Shown here: positions 27,901-42,900 of the stretch, in pieces | Numbering within the stretch: position 1 is the first letter of the stretch | How the letters are laid out: each line of letters starts with the position of its first letter | Program-made: the position numbers and the translations under genes | The notes under the pieces: generated by a model | What the model was told of the DNA's origin: nothing | What the model saw: only the letters and a program-made list of their open reading frames with translations | Databases searched by the model: none | Source: Arion vulgaris | Lineage: Eukaryota > Mollusca > Gastropoda > Stylommatophora > Arionidae | Assembly: GCA_020796225.1 (NCBI GenBank) | Contig: CM036767.1 | Coordinates: forward strand, 11,023,927 to 11,087,926 | Reading direction: 5' to 3' | DNA length: 64,000 nucleotides

Positions 27901-30900
27901 TAAGAAGGTTAGAAGTCTCGACAAATAACATCCACTCAAAGCACAACCTGCAGATTTGAGTATCTTCATAACAAAAAGGAATATATATAGAAATACCAGA
28001 AATGGTTTTTCTGAGACAAAGATATCAGAAAAGCAACAGAACTAACACATCAGCAAAAAAGGTTGTCATCAAGGTAGCAAGATACACAGCAGCAATTATT
28101 TTATTCTCATTGTGCTCACCTGCTATGAATTCAGGCGTAATCAGGGCAGGGCAAAATGTATGGTGCTTCTGACTAAATTTTGCGCAAAGACCTGCTTTCC
28201 TTATTATCAGTGTCTTCTGCGTACAGGTGTTCGTTCTCCGACTTCAAAGGTAACAGCAGCAATTAAAATCTTCAACATAATAGTAGGAAGGATTAGAGAG
28301 AAATAGAAACTTAGCAGACAAAATTACTGATATAAGGGAAGACTGCAGTAAAACTATGTAGCAATGGCGAAACAGGTAAAATAAAGTACTGTAGTTTTAC
28401 AAAATACAAAAACAATAACAATACGCAGTAACGTATCAGCCAAAAGGCCTTTATCAAGTAGACTTGGCTGAAATCGGATGCACATGTCAAGCGTTAAAGT
28501 CTATTGTTAGGCCTACAAAAATGCCGCTCATCTGCAGATCGAGATCACAGAGTGATTAAAATTTCATAAATGACACAAAGAAGAGATCTATAACAAAATT
28601 ACTTGGAATCGATTAAATATTGACCTAAATGGTCAAAGTCGAGTATTGACTCATGATGGTTTAACCATATAGGTCCTTCCCATAGAAATGGTTACCTTTA
28701 ATATTGACCTATGACCAAGAGTCCACACTATGTTACAACATTCTGATTGTCTTGTCTTTGGTGAATTATGTTACAAACGTATACTTTTTTTTTGTCTGCA
28801 GAACAAACTCTGACCCTAAATCCACATCACCAACACAAAGTTCTAGATCCTCTACAGGTTCTTATAGTACTGGTACTTCTGATTCATTAACATCCTCCTC
28901 TTCATCGACCTCCTCCTCATACGACAGCACTTCCAAACAATCTCCCTCAAGAAATACTTCTTCAACGGTCATTAACATGCCTGAGCAGAAACAACAGGAA
29001 AAAGTTTGTGTTGCCAAGTCAACACAGACTGCAGCAACTTATGATGTTGATAATAGTACTGACAGACAACAGACTAAAATGTCTGATAAGGTCAGATATT
29101 ACCTGTCTGTGAGAACACTAAATTAACATGTTATCACTTTACTTTAGTAGCTTTTGTTTAGTTAATATGTGTATATACATATATCTATCTATTCTCTAAT
29201 CCTGAATCCTGTTTGCCTTTCAGTGTCAGGTCGAAAAAGGAAACACCTGGAGCGAGCCTCTCTATGCACCTTGTCTTTCTTTCTCTTCTCCAATCCTGAT
29301 TTGTATACATACTGCAATTTCTTTAGCTATTTTATTGAAGTAATTTTTTTCTACCTAATTTCAACCTGCTTTTTCCCCCCTTTACTTCTGTTTTTCATTT
29401 AACTCTTTCCACGCCCATTTATTTCCTCAATTTTTAAGCAGTTAATTCAAGGAAGTACAAAAAAATGTTTTTAATTACGATCCCAACTACTCATCAATAA
29501 ATAAACATATATATATATTATTATATACTAAATTGAAGAAAACTGGACAACTAAATAGAATAACAAGGTTCAAAAGTACTATAAGTAAAATTGTAGAAGT
29601 AAAACTAGAAAGACTTCTTACAAGGGAAGCAACTCTATGACAAAGACATGGGGGCGAGCTTAAAGCGTGGAAAGAGTTAACTACATTTTCGACATCTTCT
29701 TTGACTTTGGCACGGACTGACAAAGTAGTTGATGACCAACATACATTGGTGGCATCTTGTATGGCAACAACAAAATTCTCTCTACCATGCCTTGTTAAGG
29801 CCATCTTTCAAATTGACCGAAGCCTCACCCATGTGGTATAGGGGCCCGTAAGGGAAACAAAGAATGATACCACTGCAACCTACAAGGCATGTCATAAGAG
29901 GCAACTGATGTAGGCAGAAGCTTCCTAGTAAATATAAAGCATCGAGAAATCGGATGTGCTGGCCTACTTGTAGGCGCATAACTGGCACAACATACAATCG
30001 CTCTTAGGCTCAGATCACATACAAATCACACAGAGTGGCTAACAAGTGGACGATATGGAGTGTGCGAAGAAGAAGAATATATACATACTAACCCTTTCAC
30101 TCTGTAATTTAAAAAAAACACTTTCTGACACATTTACATTGCAATGTTTGCTGAATTGGGAAGCGATAGCAAGAGAGAGGAAGAGCTGGAAGAAGTTTGT
30201 TGAACACCTGTGCTCCGTTGGGATTTGAAAGGTGAAGTGTGTGTGAAGTGTTTGCTGAATTAGCCTGTATACTGGTTTTGCATCATCTTAAAAAATACTG
30301 GGATCCGATAAATCAGCTCAGAAGAACGAAGGAGTTAAGAGATGCGGGGTCGCTGATAGTTTATAACATGCTACGCTAGAGATCATGCGCCACTGAATTC
30401 TGGGGTTTGAATCCAGCGTGGGCCAAAAATTGCGTGTGCATATGGTATACAATTGGACTACAGGAAACCCTGATCCTGTACTTGGATTTGGATTACAAGT
30501 ACCCTGAAGTTGAAGTAAGGCTCGCTGGAATGGCAAGAGACACAGTGTTAAGTAAAGCAAGTCTTCATGCAAAATTAGTCAGATGTGCTACATTCCATCA
30601 TGAATGGCTGAATTCATATAAGATGTATAAGTAAAGCAAGTCTTCATGCAAAAATTAGTCAGATGTGCTACATTACGCATCATGAATGCATCTGAATTCA
30701 TATAAGACGTAATAAGTAAAGCAAGTCTTCATGCAAAATTAGTCAGATGTGCTACATTACGCATCATGAATGTGCCTGAGTTCATATGAAAAGTAAAGCA
30801 GTCTTCATAAAATTAGTCAGATGCTACATTACGATCATGAATGTCTATTCATATAAACAATAAGTAAAGCAGCTCATGCAAAATTAGTCAGATGTGCTAC

Positions 30901-33900
30901 GATCATGAATGTGCCTGAGTTCATATATGAAGTAAAGCAAGTCTTCATGCAAAATTAGTCAGATGTGCTATTCATCATGAATGCATCTAATTCATAATCG
31001 AATAAGTAAGCAAGTCTTCATGCAAAATTAGTCAGATGGCACATTACGATCATGAATGTGCCAGTTCATATAATCAATAAGTAAGCAGTTCATGCAAAAT
31101 TAGTCAGATGCACATTCGATCATGAATGCCTGAGTTCATAAGAAAGTAAATAAAAATAAAAATGTCAAGATGTTTTATATCCTACAATCACAGCCCTTTG
31201 TTTAAGAGATGCTTTGAGTCTATATCTATTCATCACTATTTGATATGTTGTTTGTATGTTTATATAATTAATATGTAATTTTGTGACATAATCTTGAACT
31301 GTAATAGTATAGTGGCTGGTATGCGTCTACTACCAAAAGTCTAGTTCATTGTATTAACAGTGTTGAATGTTTATCACCTGATATCTAAAATATCGCCCGA
31401 GTGGTTGCCAGGGCCCAAATTGAGGTGTAAAGAATAGAACCACTGTTACCTGCCACATGTCGTAAGAGACGACTAAGGAGGTTGGCGTGGGGCTAGATAC
31501 CCACACCATAAAAACATTAGATGGTTACAGAACGGAGAGCGACCGAGTAAATGCTGGCTGAAACCGGACACATCGCCAAAGGATAAGCACCAGAGCTCCA
31601 AATGGTGCTGAAGATTAACGTAAAACACACCAATGCTAAGGCTGCATGAATCAGATTTCACAGGAATAGAATTTATGGGGAAGTCTGGTACATCGGCCTG
31701 GGCGGTGATTGAGAGAGAGAGAGATATCTAAAATATTATAGACTGAACAAGATTTTAAGTATTATCAATTCTTTATCTTTTTCTGATCATTGGAACAATA
31801 AAAATAAGAAATATGGTTATATGTGTTAATCAAGAAAAATCAATTTATAGCAAATTAACTGTTTGCTGGTAGACAGTTATACATGTCCATAAACCAATCT
31901 ACGCCCTTTCTGCCCAGCGTGTTCGTAGCGCATTGGACTACGGGTGACTATCCCTCTGTGTGTGCGGGTTCAATTCGCGGGATGGCAGAAAAAGCCACAG
32001 ATTCCCCAGATTTGCGGTGTTCGTGGCACTGAACCGAAGGGTTACGATGTCCATGGCACTGAGCCGAAGAGCTGAAAAAGTTCAAGTGCTTCTGGATCGG
32101 AAAAAAAAAATCTACGTCAACTGCTAAAGTGCAAGAGCTTGATTTGAAGATTGGAGTGGCCAGAAAAGAACAGCATAACAGGTATATGGGTAGGCTCATC
32201 AACCAACATTGAACTGGTATGGTTAGTTGCTGGACGCTTTTGAAGATATTGGGAAGGAGAGCGAAGCAATCGGAGCACCTATGGACATGTCCGGAGTGCA
32301 AAGAAGATATTCCAAACTGAAACTGAATTATACATATGTTTATATTTTGTGTATATTTTAAGTTTTGATTATTGTAGTCATTTTTTTAATTGACAGCTGG
32401 AAAAGGAAGTTAATGATGGGGCGCAGTGTGAATATCAAGTGTTCGTCAAAACAGGATACCAAATTGGTGCAGGTACCACAGCCCAGATCAAGCTTACACT
32501 ATATGGAGATAAAGGAAGAACCAAAGAATTTGGCTTGAACAGTCTTTCTAAAAGACATAAGATACCATTCCAGAAAGGCAGTGTAAGAACTTATTTTTTC
32601 TGATATATCTAATATTCTTCTTCTTCTCTTCACCCTTTGCCCCTAGGGAGACATAGGTCCGTAACCAAGGCCTTCCAAGCTCGCCTTTCCAAGGCTATCT
32701 TTTCCAGATCTCTCGCCTCTCCCCATTTTCTTGCATTCCATCTCCAACTCACATCTCCAGGTGTTCCTGGGTCTTCCCCTTCATCTATTGCCCTGGGGGT
32801 TCCATCGGAGAGCCTGTATATCTAATATAGAGTTAGTTAATGTTATAAAGATATAGAAAGCAAGGTGAATGAATTTGAAAATAAATGTCTGCAAAAAATA
32901 ATGAATATAAAATGGAATAAATTCAGGAGAAGTGATGAAATCAGAGACATGTCTGGTCAACCACTAGTGACAACTGTTATAAGAAAGAGAAGATGGAGAT
33001 ATGTTGGGCACACCTTGAGGAGAAATAATCAACGAATATCAAAGCAGGCATTGAAGTGGGATGCAAAGGGTTCAAGAAAGAGAGGTCGACCTAAGGAGAC
33101 CCTGAAACGAACTTTGCTGAGAGAGGCAGGAAATATCGGTCTCAGTTCCATGGAGGAGATTGAGCGAATTGCCCAGGATAGAGCGGTATGGAGAAGTTAC
33201 TTGCAGGCCCTATGTAACAGTATACGTCGAGAGGAATTATTATTATAATGTTATAATTCTGAAGGTGTACAATTGTATGCTTTTTTCTCTATACGTAGTA
33301 GGGATGCTTTTACTTATGATTCCATGTACATGTTTCTTCTGTCCACTCTTTTGGACAAGGTAGGTTTCTTAAGTTTTTGTTCACATCCCAAAAAGCTTCC
33401 TGGGGCCATTATGTTGGTGGGTACAATGCAGCGAGTGGAGTAGACTTACTCCTGAGGAAACTTTGCTGTGACTTTTGAAATTTTGAAAGCCGATTGAGAA
33501 TAAAATGATTGCTTATTTTCCTTGAGAATGTGAAACAAGGATGAAACTAGATAGAGGTATTTGTACAGACAACGATCAGAGAAATTACCTTCATTTTAGT
33601 CCCTGGGCATGCAGGATTCAGGGATAATGAACGAGCTGATAGATTGGCTGTCACAGCTGCGATGTCAGAAGGATTTGCAATGGACTGAAATGATGTTCTT
33701 AATGCATTGAGAAAGTCTTTCAGAACAAAGGATTTCAGGGTTGTAAATCCCAGCTGCTGACCAGATTGAGAGAGATGGGTGTCGATATTGGTACAGCCCA
33801 AAAAAACCGACATACCAAATACGCTAAAAGATTAAGTGGGCACTACACTTTGTTCTTGGCCAAAAGGTCAAGAAGCGACCTTTACATTTAATTAAAGTAT

Positions 33901-36900
33901 GACCAGTGATTGTATTAGTTAGTTAGTTAGTTTGTTCCTTACGTGCCAAAGGCGGCACATAGTGCGGAGGTTTTAGATCTCCATGTGATGTGGTGCGTTG
34001 CTAGCAGTTGGAGGTCTTGTATGTTTTTACATCCCAATAGTTTACTTTCTTGTAGTGATTGTATTGCCTTCAATTAATTAATCTTTAATACAATTAGTGC
34101 ATATAAAATACTATAGGGGGGGACATATAAATTTGAATTTGCTTACGCCTGTGTCGAGCTGGGGCTGAAGGAAGCAAAGAATAGTACCACTAAGACCTAC
34201 AATGCATGTCGTAAGAGGCGACTGATGTAGGCTCTAGGGTGCTACGCTAGTAAATAAAAAGCAGCGCAGAAATCGGATGTGCTGGCCTACTTGTAGGTAC
34301 AACTGTCACAACGCATCAATCGCTCTTAGACTCAAATCGCATACAAATCACACAGAATGGTTGACAAGTGGTCGATATGGAGCGTTCGAAGGAGAAGAAG
34401 AAGGAGTGTAGTGGATTCCTTCTGAGCGGACTCAGGACGGACAGTTAGCCAGATAGCTAGTGTAGTTTAGTATAGTTAGATATTTAATAGTTGAGACTAT
34501 GTGTTGCACTCTCTAAGAAGAATGCAACACATAACTACGAGACATGACGTTTTTGTGTATTCAAATAGTGACGATTTGGTAACTGTTGCTAGTTAGTAAA
34601 CAAACAAAGAGACAATCGACAGGAATACTTTGGGAAAGATGGACGTGTTTGATCAGACTGTATTTACCATCAATAAAGAACGTATGAAATATACAAAGAC
34701 GTCTCATTATGTGCTTATGTTGTTGTCAGTGGAAGATGTACTAGGCAATGCATGATGGCTGCGTATGTAGAATGGATTCCTTTCTCTTCATTCTATAAAA
34801 TATAACATCATCATCACATGGATATCAAGTTGATGGAGAAATGGACAACATCGATCCAAGAGGATCACAATATAAATATTAGCCATTCAAGAGTAGTGGC
34901 AATGTAGGAGGAGGGGCGTAGACAACCTTCATCATATAATCGTTATTATTAAATGATGATAGGAACGAATTAGTACAACACTACCAACCAACCACCACCC
35001 CCTCCTACAACAATGGTTATGTGTTGCATTCTTCTTAGAGAGTGCAACACATAGTCTCAACTATTAAATATCTAACTATACTAAACTACACTAGCTATCT
35101 GGCTAACTGTCCGTTCTGAGCTACGCCGGGGATCCACTACAGGAGGAGAAGAAAAATATGCCTATATTGAAAGAAGTAGACCAAAATGTCCCATAAATGT
35201 ACTTTCAAATTATAATTTAATTTGTAGACAGATGTTAATAATTAAAACATGTTTCGTACGTTATCTTTTGAATGTATTTTTTCCCCATTTATAGGAAGAT
35301 GTTTTTACTCTCCCAGCTCACCATCTTGGTCGTTTGAGGAAAGTTCAAATTGGTCATGACAGAGCAGAATTCAGTAAGATTTATGCCGCTTTAAACAATA
35401 TTGAATATTATCTTATTATTGTATTTTTGAAAATCTTCTTCTTTTGAACGCTCCATATTGACCACTTCTTCTAACGCTCCATATTGACCACTTCTTCTAA
35501 TGCTCCATATTGACCATTTCTTCTAACGCACCATATTTACCACTTCTTCTAACGCTCCATATTGACCACTTCTTCGAGCACTCCATATTGACCCCTTGTT
35601 AAAACACTCTTTGTGATTTGTATGTGATCTGAGCTTAAGAACGATTGTACATTGTGCCAGTTTTGCGCCTACAAGTAAGCCAGTACATCCGATTTCTGCG
35701 AAATTATTTATTTACTAGGGTAGCTTCTCTAGGTCCCTACCTCAGTCGCTTCTTACGACATGCCTTGTTAGTCGCAGTGTTACTATTCTTTGCTCCCCTT
35801 GCAAGCCCCGCAAAATGTGGGCGGTATTTTTGAATATGTAGTTGTGTATATTTCTACTTCAAGTATTTTCTTGTGCAGTACGAAAACAAATTGTATATAT
35901 CTTCTTTCTTTTTTTGTTTTTTCAATATTGTTTTAAGATCTCAGTATTTTATTGTGACTTTTAAATATAACATTCTTATTCAAATTTCTGTTTCTCCTTA
36001 ATTGAGAAACATAATTCTTTCATCTTATTTACATTTTTATAATTTCAACATTTGATTGTCTTTCTTGTTTCATTTCTTTTTAGAAATTCTTTCATTTTAT
36101 TATCCTTGCTGATTTTCCGATTGATAGTTTTAGTTTTTATAAAACTTAGTTCTGCGTCTAATACCGCTTTTAGGACGGTGTAGGACAAGGGGATATGTTC
36201 ATGTGGAATTTAATGGCTGCATAACAGTGCAGTCTGAGCAGAATTGTTCAGGTTAGGATTTTTTTTTCTTTATGCCCCAGACAGAAAAAACTCCTTGGCC
36301 ATTCCATGGGTTGAACCCCGGCTGCACCAAAGAGAGAGAGAGAGAGTTGTGGAGAGACTTGATTACCTACACCGGCAGGCATGGCACTTGATTGATTGAA
36401 TGATGACACGCCCGAGTGGTTACCGGGGCTCAAATTTGGGTGTAAAGAATAGAACCACTGTTACCTGCCACGCATGTTGTAGAGGCGACTAAGGAGGTTT
36501 GGCTGAAATCGGATGCATGTGTCCATTAGGGAATGCTAACCCGAAACAAATGCTTGCAGAAAACGGATGCACCAGGCCGTAAGGCGCATAACATGGTGCA
36601 GCAACCCCTCACAATGAGGAATGGAGATAGCGGATTCTACAGTCGCCAGTCTGCCTTGAGATTTAGCCAGCAGTAAGAATGTCAGATCTACCATCACGAG
36701 GGTGACCAAAACTTACTGCTGGAAGAGGTCGGCACAAACGGGAAGCAGAAATCATAGGAATTATATCCTACAGAACTGCCCCAAGTATGCAGACTTGAGA
36801 AGAAAGAGGTGGCCCACCTACACTAGCGTCCAAGACCAACTGTATGGCGTTGCTGATAATCTGAAGCAGACGACTACCTTTATTAGAGAATCTGAAATTC

Positions 36901-39900
36901 CAATCAAAGTGAGAACGCAGATGAAGAAGAATGATGACAGGGTACAGTTTAGAAACATTATAAGATGACTTTATCACAAGTCTTTGAAATGTCTAGTTTG
37001 ATAATGATGTGTTGAATATAAAAACGCCTGAGTCTTACTGGGGCCCAAATTGGAGTGTAAAGAATAGAACCATTGTTACCTGCCACGCATGTGTAAGAGG
37101 CGACTAAGGAGGTTGGGTGTGGGCTAGCTACCCCACACCGTAAAAACACTAGAGGCTAGAAAATGGAGAGCGAACCGAGTAACGCTGACTGAAACCGGAC
37201 ACTATCGCCGAAGGATTAGCACCTGGGCTCCAAATGCTGCTGAAGATGTGACGTAAAACACACCAGTGCTAGGGCTGCATGAATCAGATTTCCACATGAA
37301 TAGAATTTATGGGGAGATCTAGTACATCGTCTGGGCGTGATCGCGCAGGAGATAGAGAGCGCGAGAGAGATATAAAGAAGGTCTAAAGTCTAAGGATTTA
37401 CTTCATTGCACTGGGTTTTCCCATATGGGGCTCATCCCTCTCTGCAGAAATGGCATGCCACCTGTCAAGAGTGTTGCACAAAGCCTGAACTCCGTAGCTC
37501 CTGAAATAATCCTAGGGATCTCCGGAAAAAATTGCATATGTGACTGTCTGAATTTGAACCTACAGTCTTCAGAACGCCAGACAAATGTCTTAACCACTTT
37601 GCCATAGATACTCCTAGATATGATGTGTTGGATCTTACATAAAGGGTTTTTAAGCTGAATGATTGATTTCAATGCACGGGTTTTACCCATATGGGGCTCA
37701 TCCTCTCGGAAGAAATGGCACACCACCTGCCAAGAGTATTGCATGAAGCACGAACTCCATAGCTCCAGCAACAATCCTAGTGGTCTCTGGAAAAAACTGG
37801 ATCTTACATATAATTCTTACTATTTGGTACAAATGAGTGTTTGACTGAGGATACATGTAATTATTATTATTTGGGACTAATTATAGGGAAAATTACCACC
37901 AAATAAGACAACAAATGCAGTGGTTTGGACATTTAATGAGAATGAAATACAGCCAACCACTAATGACAGCATACAATAAAAAGAGATCAGGTGCTAGAGC
38001 TAAGGAAGACCAAGAAAGGATAGATAGACAATATCAGGACCACACTACATAAACACGGATGTCACACAACAAGGGTGACTCATCTGGCCCTTGAATGCAA
38101 ATTAAACCTCCCATCCTACGCTTAACGCAAGAGGACAGCACTCAACTACATCTTCTGTCTGGGAATATACAATAAACAATTACCACCTGTGAAATGAGAA
38201 TCTTGAGGAAAGAGGTAAATAAAACAAGAAGAGACCATCTAAAAGTGAGGAAATTAAGAACAACACCTGTTGTTAGATTCATTGAAAAACAGAGACTCAA
38301 ATGGTTTATTTACTTGGTAAGAATTAACCAGACTACACTAGTTGCAAGAGCGTACAACCTGAAAATGGAATCTTAAAAGGAAGGGGCAGATCAAGAAAAG
38401 AGGATTCATGAAGTTACAGCCATCTTAAAACTCCACAATATTACAGCATATCAAGCTACAGAATGCACACTATCTCGGAAACCGATCATCAGTTAAACAT
38501 GTGATGCCTAACAACAAAAAAAGCAGAGAAGGACAAAAGAAACGAAAGAATAAATAACTACATGTAATTGTTTTCATTTAGTAAAATTATTTCTTGACTG
38601 AAGATCTTTTTTATGTTATGACTGTATCTTAGAGTATGCCTGGTTCCTGGATAAAGTAAGTGTGTTTGACATGCATGCAAAGCGCATTTACCAGTTTCCA
38701 TGTGGATGCTGGTTGTCTGGTTATGGGGGAGACAAAAAGCCCTATAGGATTCTTTATGCTGACAGAGAAAGAGAATTCATGGAAGGTCAGCTGAATTTGT
38801 AACCTTATATATGTGCATCTTAGCTCTTAGTGGACCAGGACAAAAGTCATTATAGAGTAAAAACGCCACTTAGTGTGTCTGCTGGTCCACAAGGAGTTAG
38901 TAAATGACGGAGTTTTGTTTGATCGATATGTTGGGACGGGAGATGTTTACATTTCAGAGCTATGTATTGATACAGGTTTTTAGGGTTAACCCTTTCATTC
39001 CATAATTTTTTGTCTACCTCTGGCCACATTCATATTGCAATGTATACTGCATTAACCAGTATATAGGACTTGGGTCATCTTGAGAAATACTGGAAGCCAA
39101 TATATCAGCTCAGAAGTGACATGGGGTTAACTTAATGCTTATTGAGAATAATCATCATCGTTAGTGAGGACAAGCCCATAATTGCACCGATCTCAATATC
39201 TTTACCAGCATATAATGACTAATAACACCCATTCGGTGTTGATTAGTGAAATGTCGCATGCCTCTAACACAGTGATAGTGCTGGAAGTGCCTATTTTAAC
39301 TCCATCTGCTTCACCCTGATAGAGATGCCGATATACAGGGTGTTCAAGATTAAAAGCAGCCCATACTGATCAAATCGAAAGTTGCCAGACAATCTCATCG
39401 TTTATTTGTCTGGTACTATTTAAAATGGGTTCTGACTAGCTAGCTCTTCACGCACATTTGTTACGATCTTCACGCTTCCCTGAATTACAATTACGATGAC
39501 CGTTAACAAAAGACCTTGACCTATACTTTTCGTCATAACTGAACCATTCTCATTTTCATTCAGTGCTATATATGCCCTATAAGATTGAAACTCTTCTCTA
39601 CACAGGCTGCTATTATCTTGACACCCATTGATATAAATGTTTTCAAAGTCCTCTGTACAACTGCTTCTCTTATGGTATTGATATCTGAACTATCATGTAC
39701 TTAACATTGACGAGTTCCAGTGAAGATATTATTACAACTTGATAAAATAGCCTGAGGGGCAGAGAGAGAAATGTGTTTGACCAGCAAGCCACAGGAACCA
39801 TCAGTATGTATACCATTTGACATCTGTTGAGGGAGACTGAGCACCTATGGCTCTGTCCAAAGTACCGTGACTTCAGTTCAATAACCAATAACCAAAATAC

Positions 39901-42900
39901 TGAAGGTTTTACTCTGATTGTTACTCAATCTTGGTCACTCACTGTCTTTGTATGAACTGATAAAATAGTCCTCAAAGAGCACCCCACCAGATTCTCTAGG
40001 GGCACAGCAAACAAACATGGTTTTTTTTGGGGGCCTTACTCAGCAGTGCCGCAGCAGGTGGATCCAGTTTCGGTTGAATGTGTAAAAGCCATTAGTGTCA
40101 TAATTCTTTCGAATGAGAGCAGCTTGAAATTTGTTTAAATGTTCCCTATTGGCTCTAGGAAGGCTCCCATCCCTTGGTTACGATCAAGTGGTCATACACT
40201 TTGATCTTAGCCAAAAGGCAGAGAAAACATACACAAGGAGGTAATGAAAACAATGCATTCAGCACACACTTTGCTATACATTGGCAGTGCTGCTCATACC
40301 TCATACAACCTGCTGCCTTGCAGGTCAGCTGGGGACAGCCAAAGGCTGACGGAGAGCAAACCCAGTAAACGCTGGCTAAAACCGGACACATTGCGAAAAA
40401 TAAGCACCAGAACTCCAAATGGCACTGAAGATGGACGTACAAACCACACCAATGCTAAGGTTGCATGAATCAGATTTCCACATGAATGAGATTTATGGGG
40501 AAATCTGGTACACCAGTCTAAGCGGTGATCGAAAGAAGAAGAAGAAGATACCTCATACATTCAGTCAACTGTTTAACTCTTTCCACGCCCATTTATTTTC
40601 TCAATTTTTAAGCAGTTAATTCAAGGAAGTAAAAAAAAAAAAATATTTTAAAATTACGATCCCAACTACTCGTCAATAAATAAACATATATATATTATTA
40701 TATACTAAATTGAAGAAAACTGGACAACTCAATAGAATAACAAGGTTAAAAAGTACTATAAGTAAAATAGTAGAAGTAAAACTAGAAAGACTTCTTATAA
40801 GGGAAGCAACTCTATGACGCAGTGTGCGGCTTAAAGCATGCAACGGACTTCCGCCGTGGCGCAGTGTGCGCTTAAAGCGTGGAAAGAGTTAAATGTCACA
40901 TAAATTTGCATGTATATAAAAGACTCTATAATTTAAAAGTGTGGGAACCACTGGATTAAAAGATGAAATAACATTTTTTTTAAATGAATCTATTTTTCCT
41001 TGTCCTTGTTTAATCATTGTATTATGTTTCCAGCTTTGGACACAAGCATGACAAAGTTGACACTGAACAAGGGAGATTATTCAGTTAATTCTGTGATAAA
41101 AACTGAGCAGTCTCATGGGAAGAAAATCAACGATGGGGACAGTAGGAATAAATCACAGGGCAGCAGTAAAAACTCTAGCCTCAAAATTAGCAGCCGTGTA
41201 GGAGTCGAGAGTGAATCATCCAGGCACAAACAAAGGTCAACAACACAGGTGTGTTACCTTGTATTTTGATTGACACCTATTGATCTATGAAGATTGGTCA
41301 TTGGTAATTGAACTGACTCTGGGCAGACCCATGGTCTTCCCCAGCAAATGTAGAAGTGTATGCAGACTGATGGTTTCTGGGGCTTGTTGGTTAAACACAC
41401 TCCTCTCTTTGCAGTTTAAGCATCTAGCTCTACTTGTAATTCTCTCTCTCTCTCTCTCTCTCTTCTGCGATCACCGCCAGACGATGTACCAGATCTCCCC
41501 ATAAATTCTATTCATGTGGAAATCTGATTCATGCAGCCTTAGCATTGGTGTGTTTTACATCACATCTTCAGCACCATTTGGAGCTCTGTTGCTTATCCTT
41601 CGGCGATGTGTCTGGTTTCAGCCAGCGTTACTCGGTTCGCTCTCCGTTCTGTAGCCATCTAGTGTTTTTGTGGTGTGGGGTAGCTAGTCCCATGCCCAAC
41701 CTCTTTGGTCGCCTCTTACGACATGTGTGGCAGGTAACAGTGGTTCTATTCTTTACACCCCAATTTGGGCCCGGTAACCACTCGGGCGTATTTGTAATTC
41801 CAATCACTGGATTGGTTCAACGTCAATTTTAGTGTCCTGATCCAACAGTAGGTCGCCAAGAGACCGAGAACATCTCCCTTATCCATCCTAAACTCCCTAA
41901 CAATCGATGCTTTCTTTGCAAGCTTGTCCGCTCTCTCTCTGCTGTGAACATCTGCATACCCAGAACAGTAGATCCATGAGTCTCTGGAGGTTAGAAACCT
42001 TTATAGACGACATCCACTCTTACCGCATCCTTCCATTCCTGATCTTCCGAAGCATTGACTGAGAGTCAGAAGCAAAATGGCCCCAGTAAACGGAATCCCA
42101 GAGAACCAATGATGGGCTGATCTATAAAGATGATACCATGTAAGGACTCTAAAGAGGTAATAAGTATAATCCATAACAAAGGCTCATGTGATCAGCCAGA
42201 CCAATCTATGCAGAGAAAAGTGTTGACACAACTGTTACATGGGATTCCAGGTAGATTGTTGATACATCATGCTCTGATGTGTGTCATCAGGCATTCAGCT
42301 CTTAGCCTCCAGCAGAGATACAAAAAATGTCCACTCAATTAGATTTTGTGCCTATCTTTCTCCCTCAAACATGTATGCATGTCTGTGAGCTCTACTTTAA
42401 AAGTTCTCCATGTGCATATCTCTCTCTCTCTTTGCCTTTTTACCCCGGATTGGGGCATAGATCCTCAACCAACTCATGCCAAGTCTTCCTATCTCTAGCT
42501 ATCTCCTGCAGCTCCCTTCAACTCCTTTATATTATTGATCTCCGCCTGCAAATCTTGTCACCATGTATTTCTCGGTATCCCCTTCTTTCGCTGTCCCCAT
42601 GTGCCTATATGCTTCCCTTTTTCCCCAGTGGTATCCATTGCATTGCATGTCTTGGCCACCTTTATTTTCTCATACTGAGGACATATCCAATCCATTGCCA
42701 TCATCATCCATATATCTCTTTATCTATGTCTTCAAGACCAAATACAAACATCGTGATTTCATAATAGAGACTATGGTACAATTTTAAAAAAATGTTTTAT
42801 AATTTTGTATACTTTATTGTCGATTTTCAAATTAAGTTAGTTCTGTTTTTAATGTCTCCACTGTTTTTACTTGCAAATTTGAGCTACTATATATGTTTTT

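Noticed and set aside
28600..28700. Repeated attgacc and ggtcaa motifs suggesting a palindromic element
   Set aside because: The inverted arms are short and interrupted, with no clear ends or duplicates.
33842..33878. Possible functional U2 snRNA gene
   Set aside because: Only the first 37 bases resemble U2. The branch-point region is partly altered and the Sm site and 3' stem-loops are missing.
39337..39360. tacagggtgttcaagatt as a DNA-transposon end
   Set aside because: No partner inverted repeat or target duplication was found within several kb.
42327..42764. 145-codon plus-strand open frame rich in Leu and Ser
   Set aside because: It is the antisense of LINE-like tail T5 with its (CT)n tract, so it is a shadow of a repeat.
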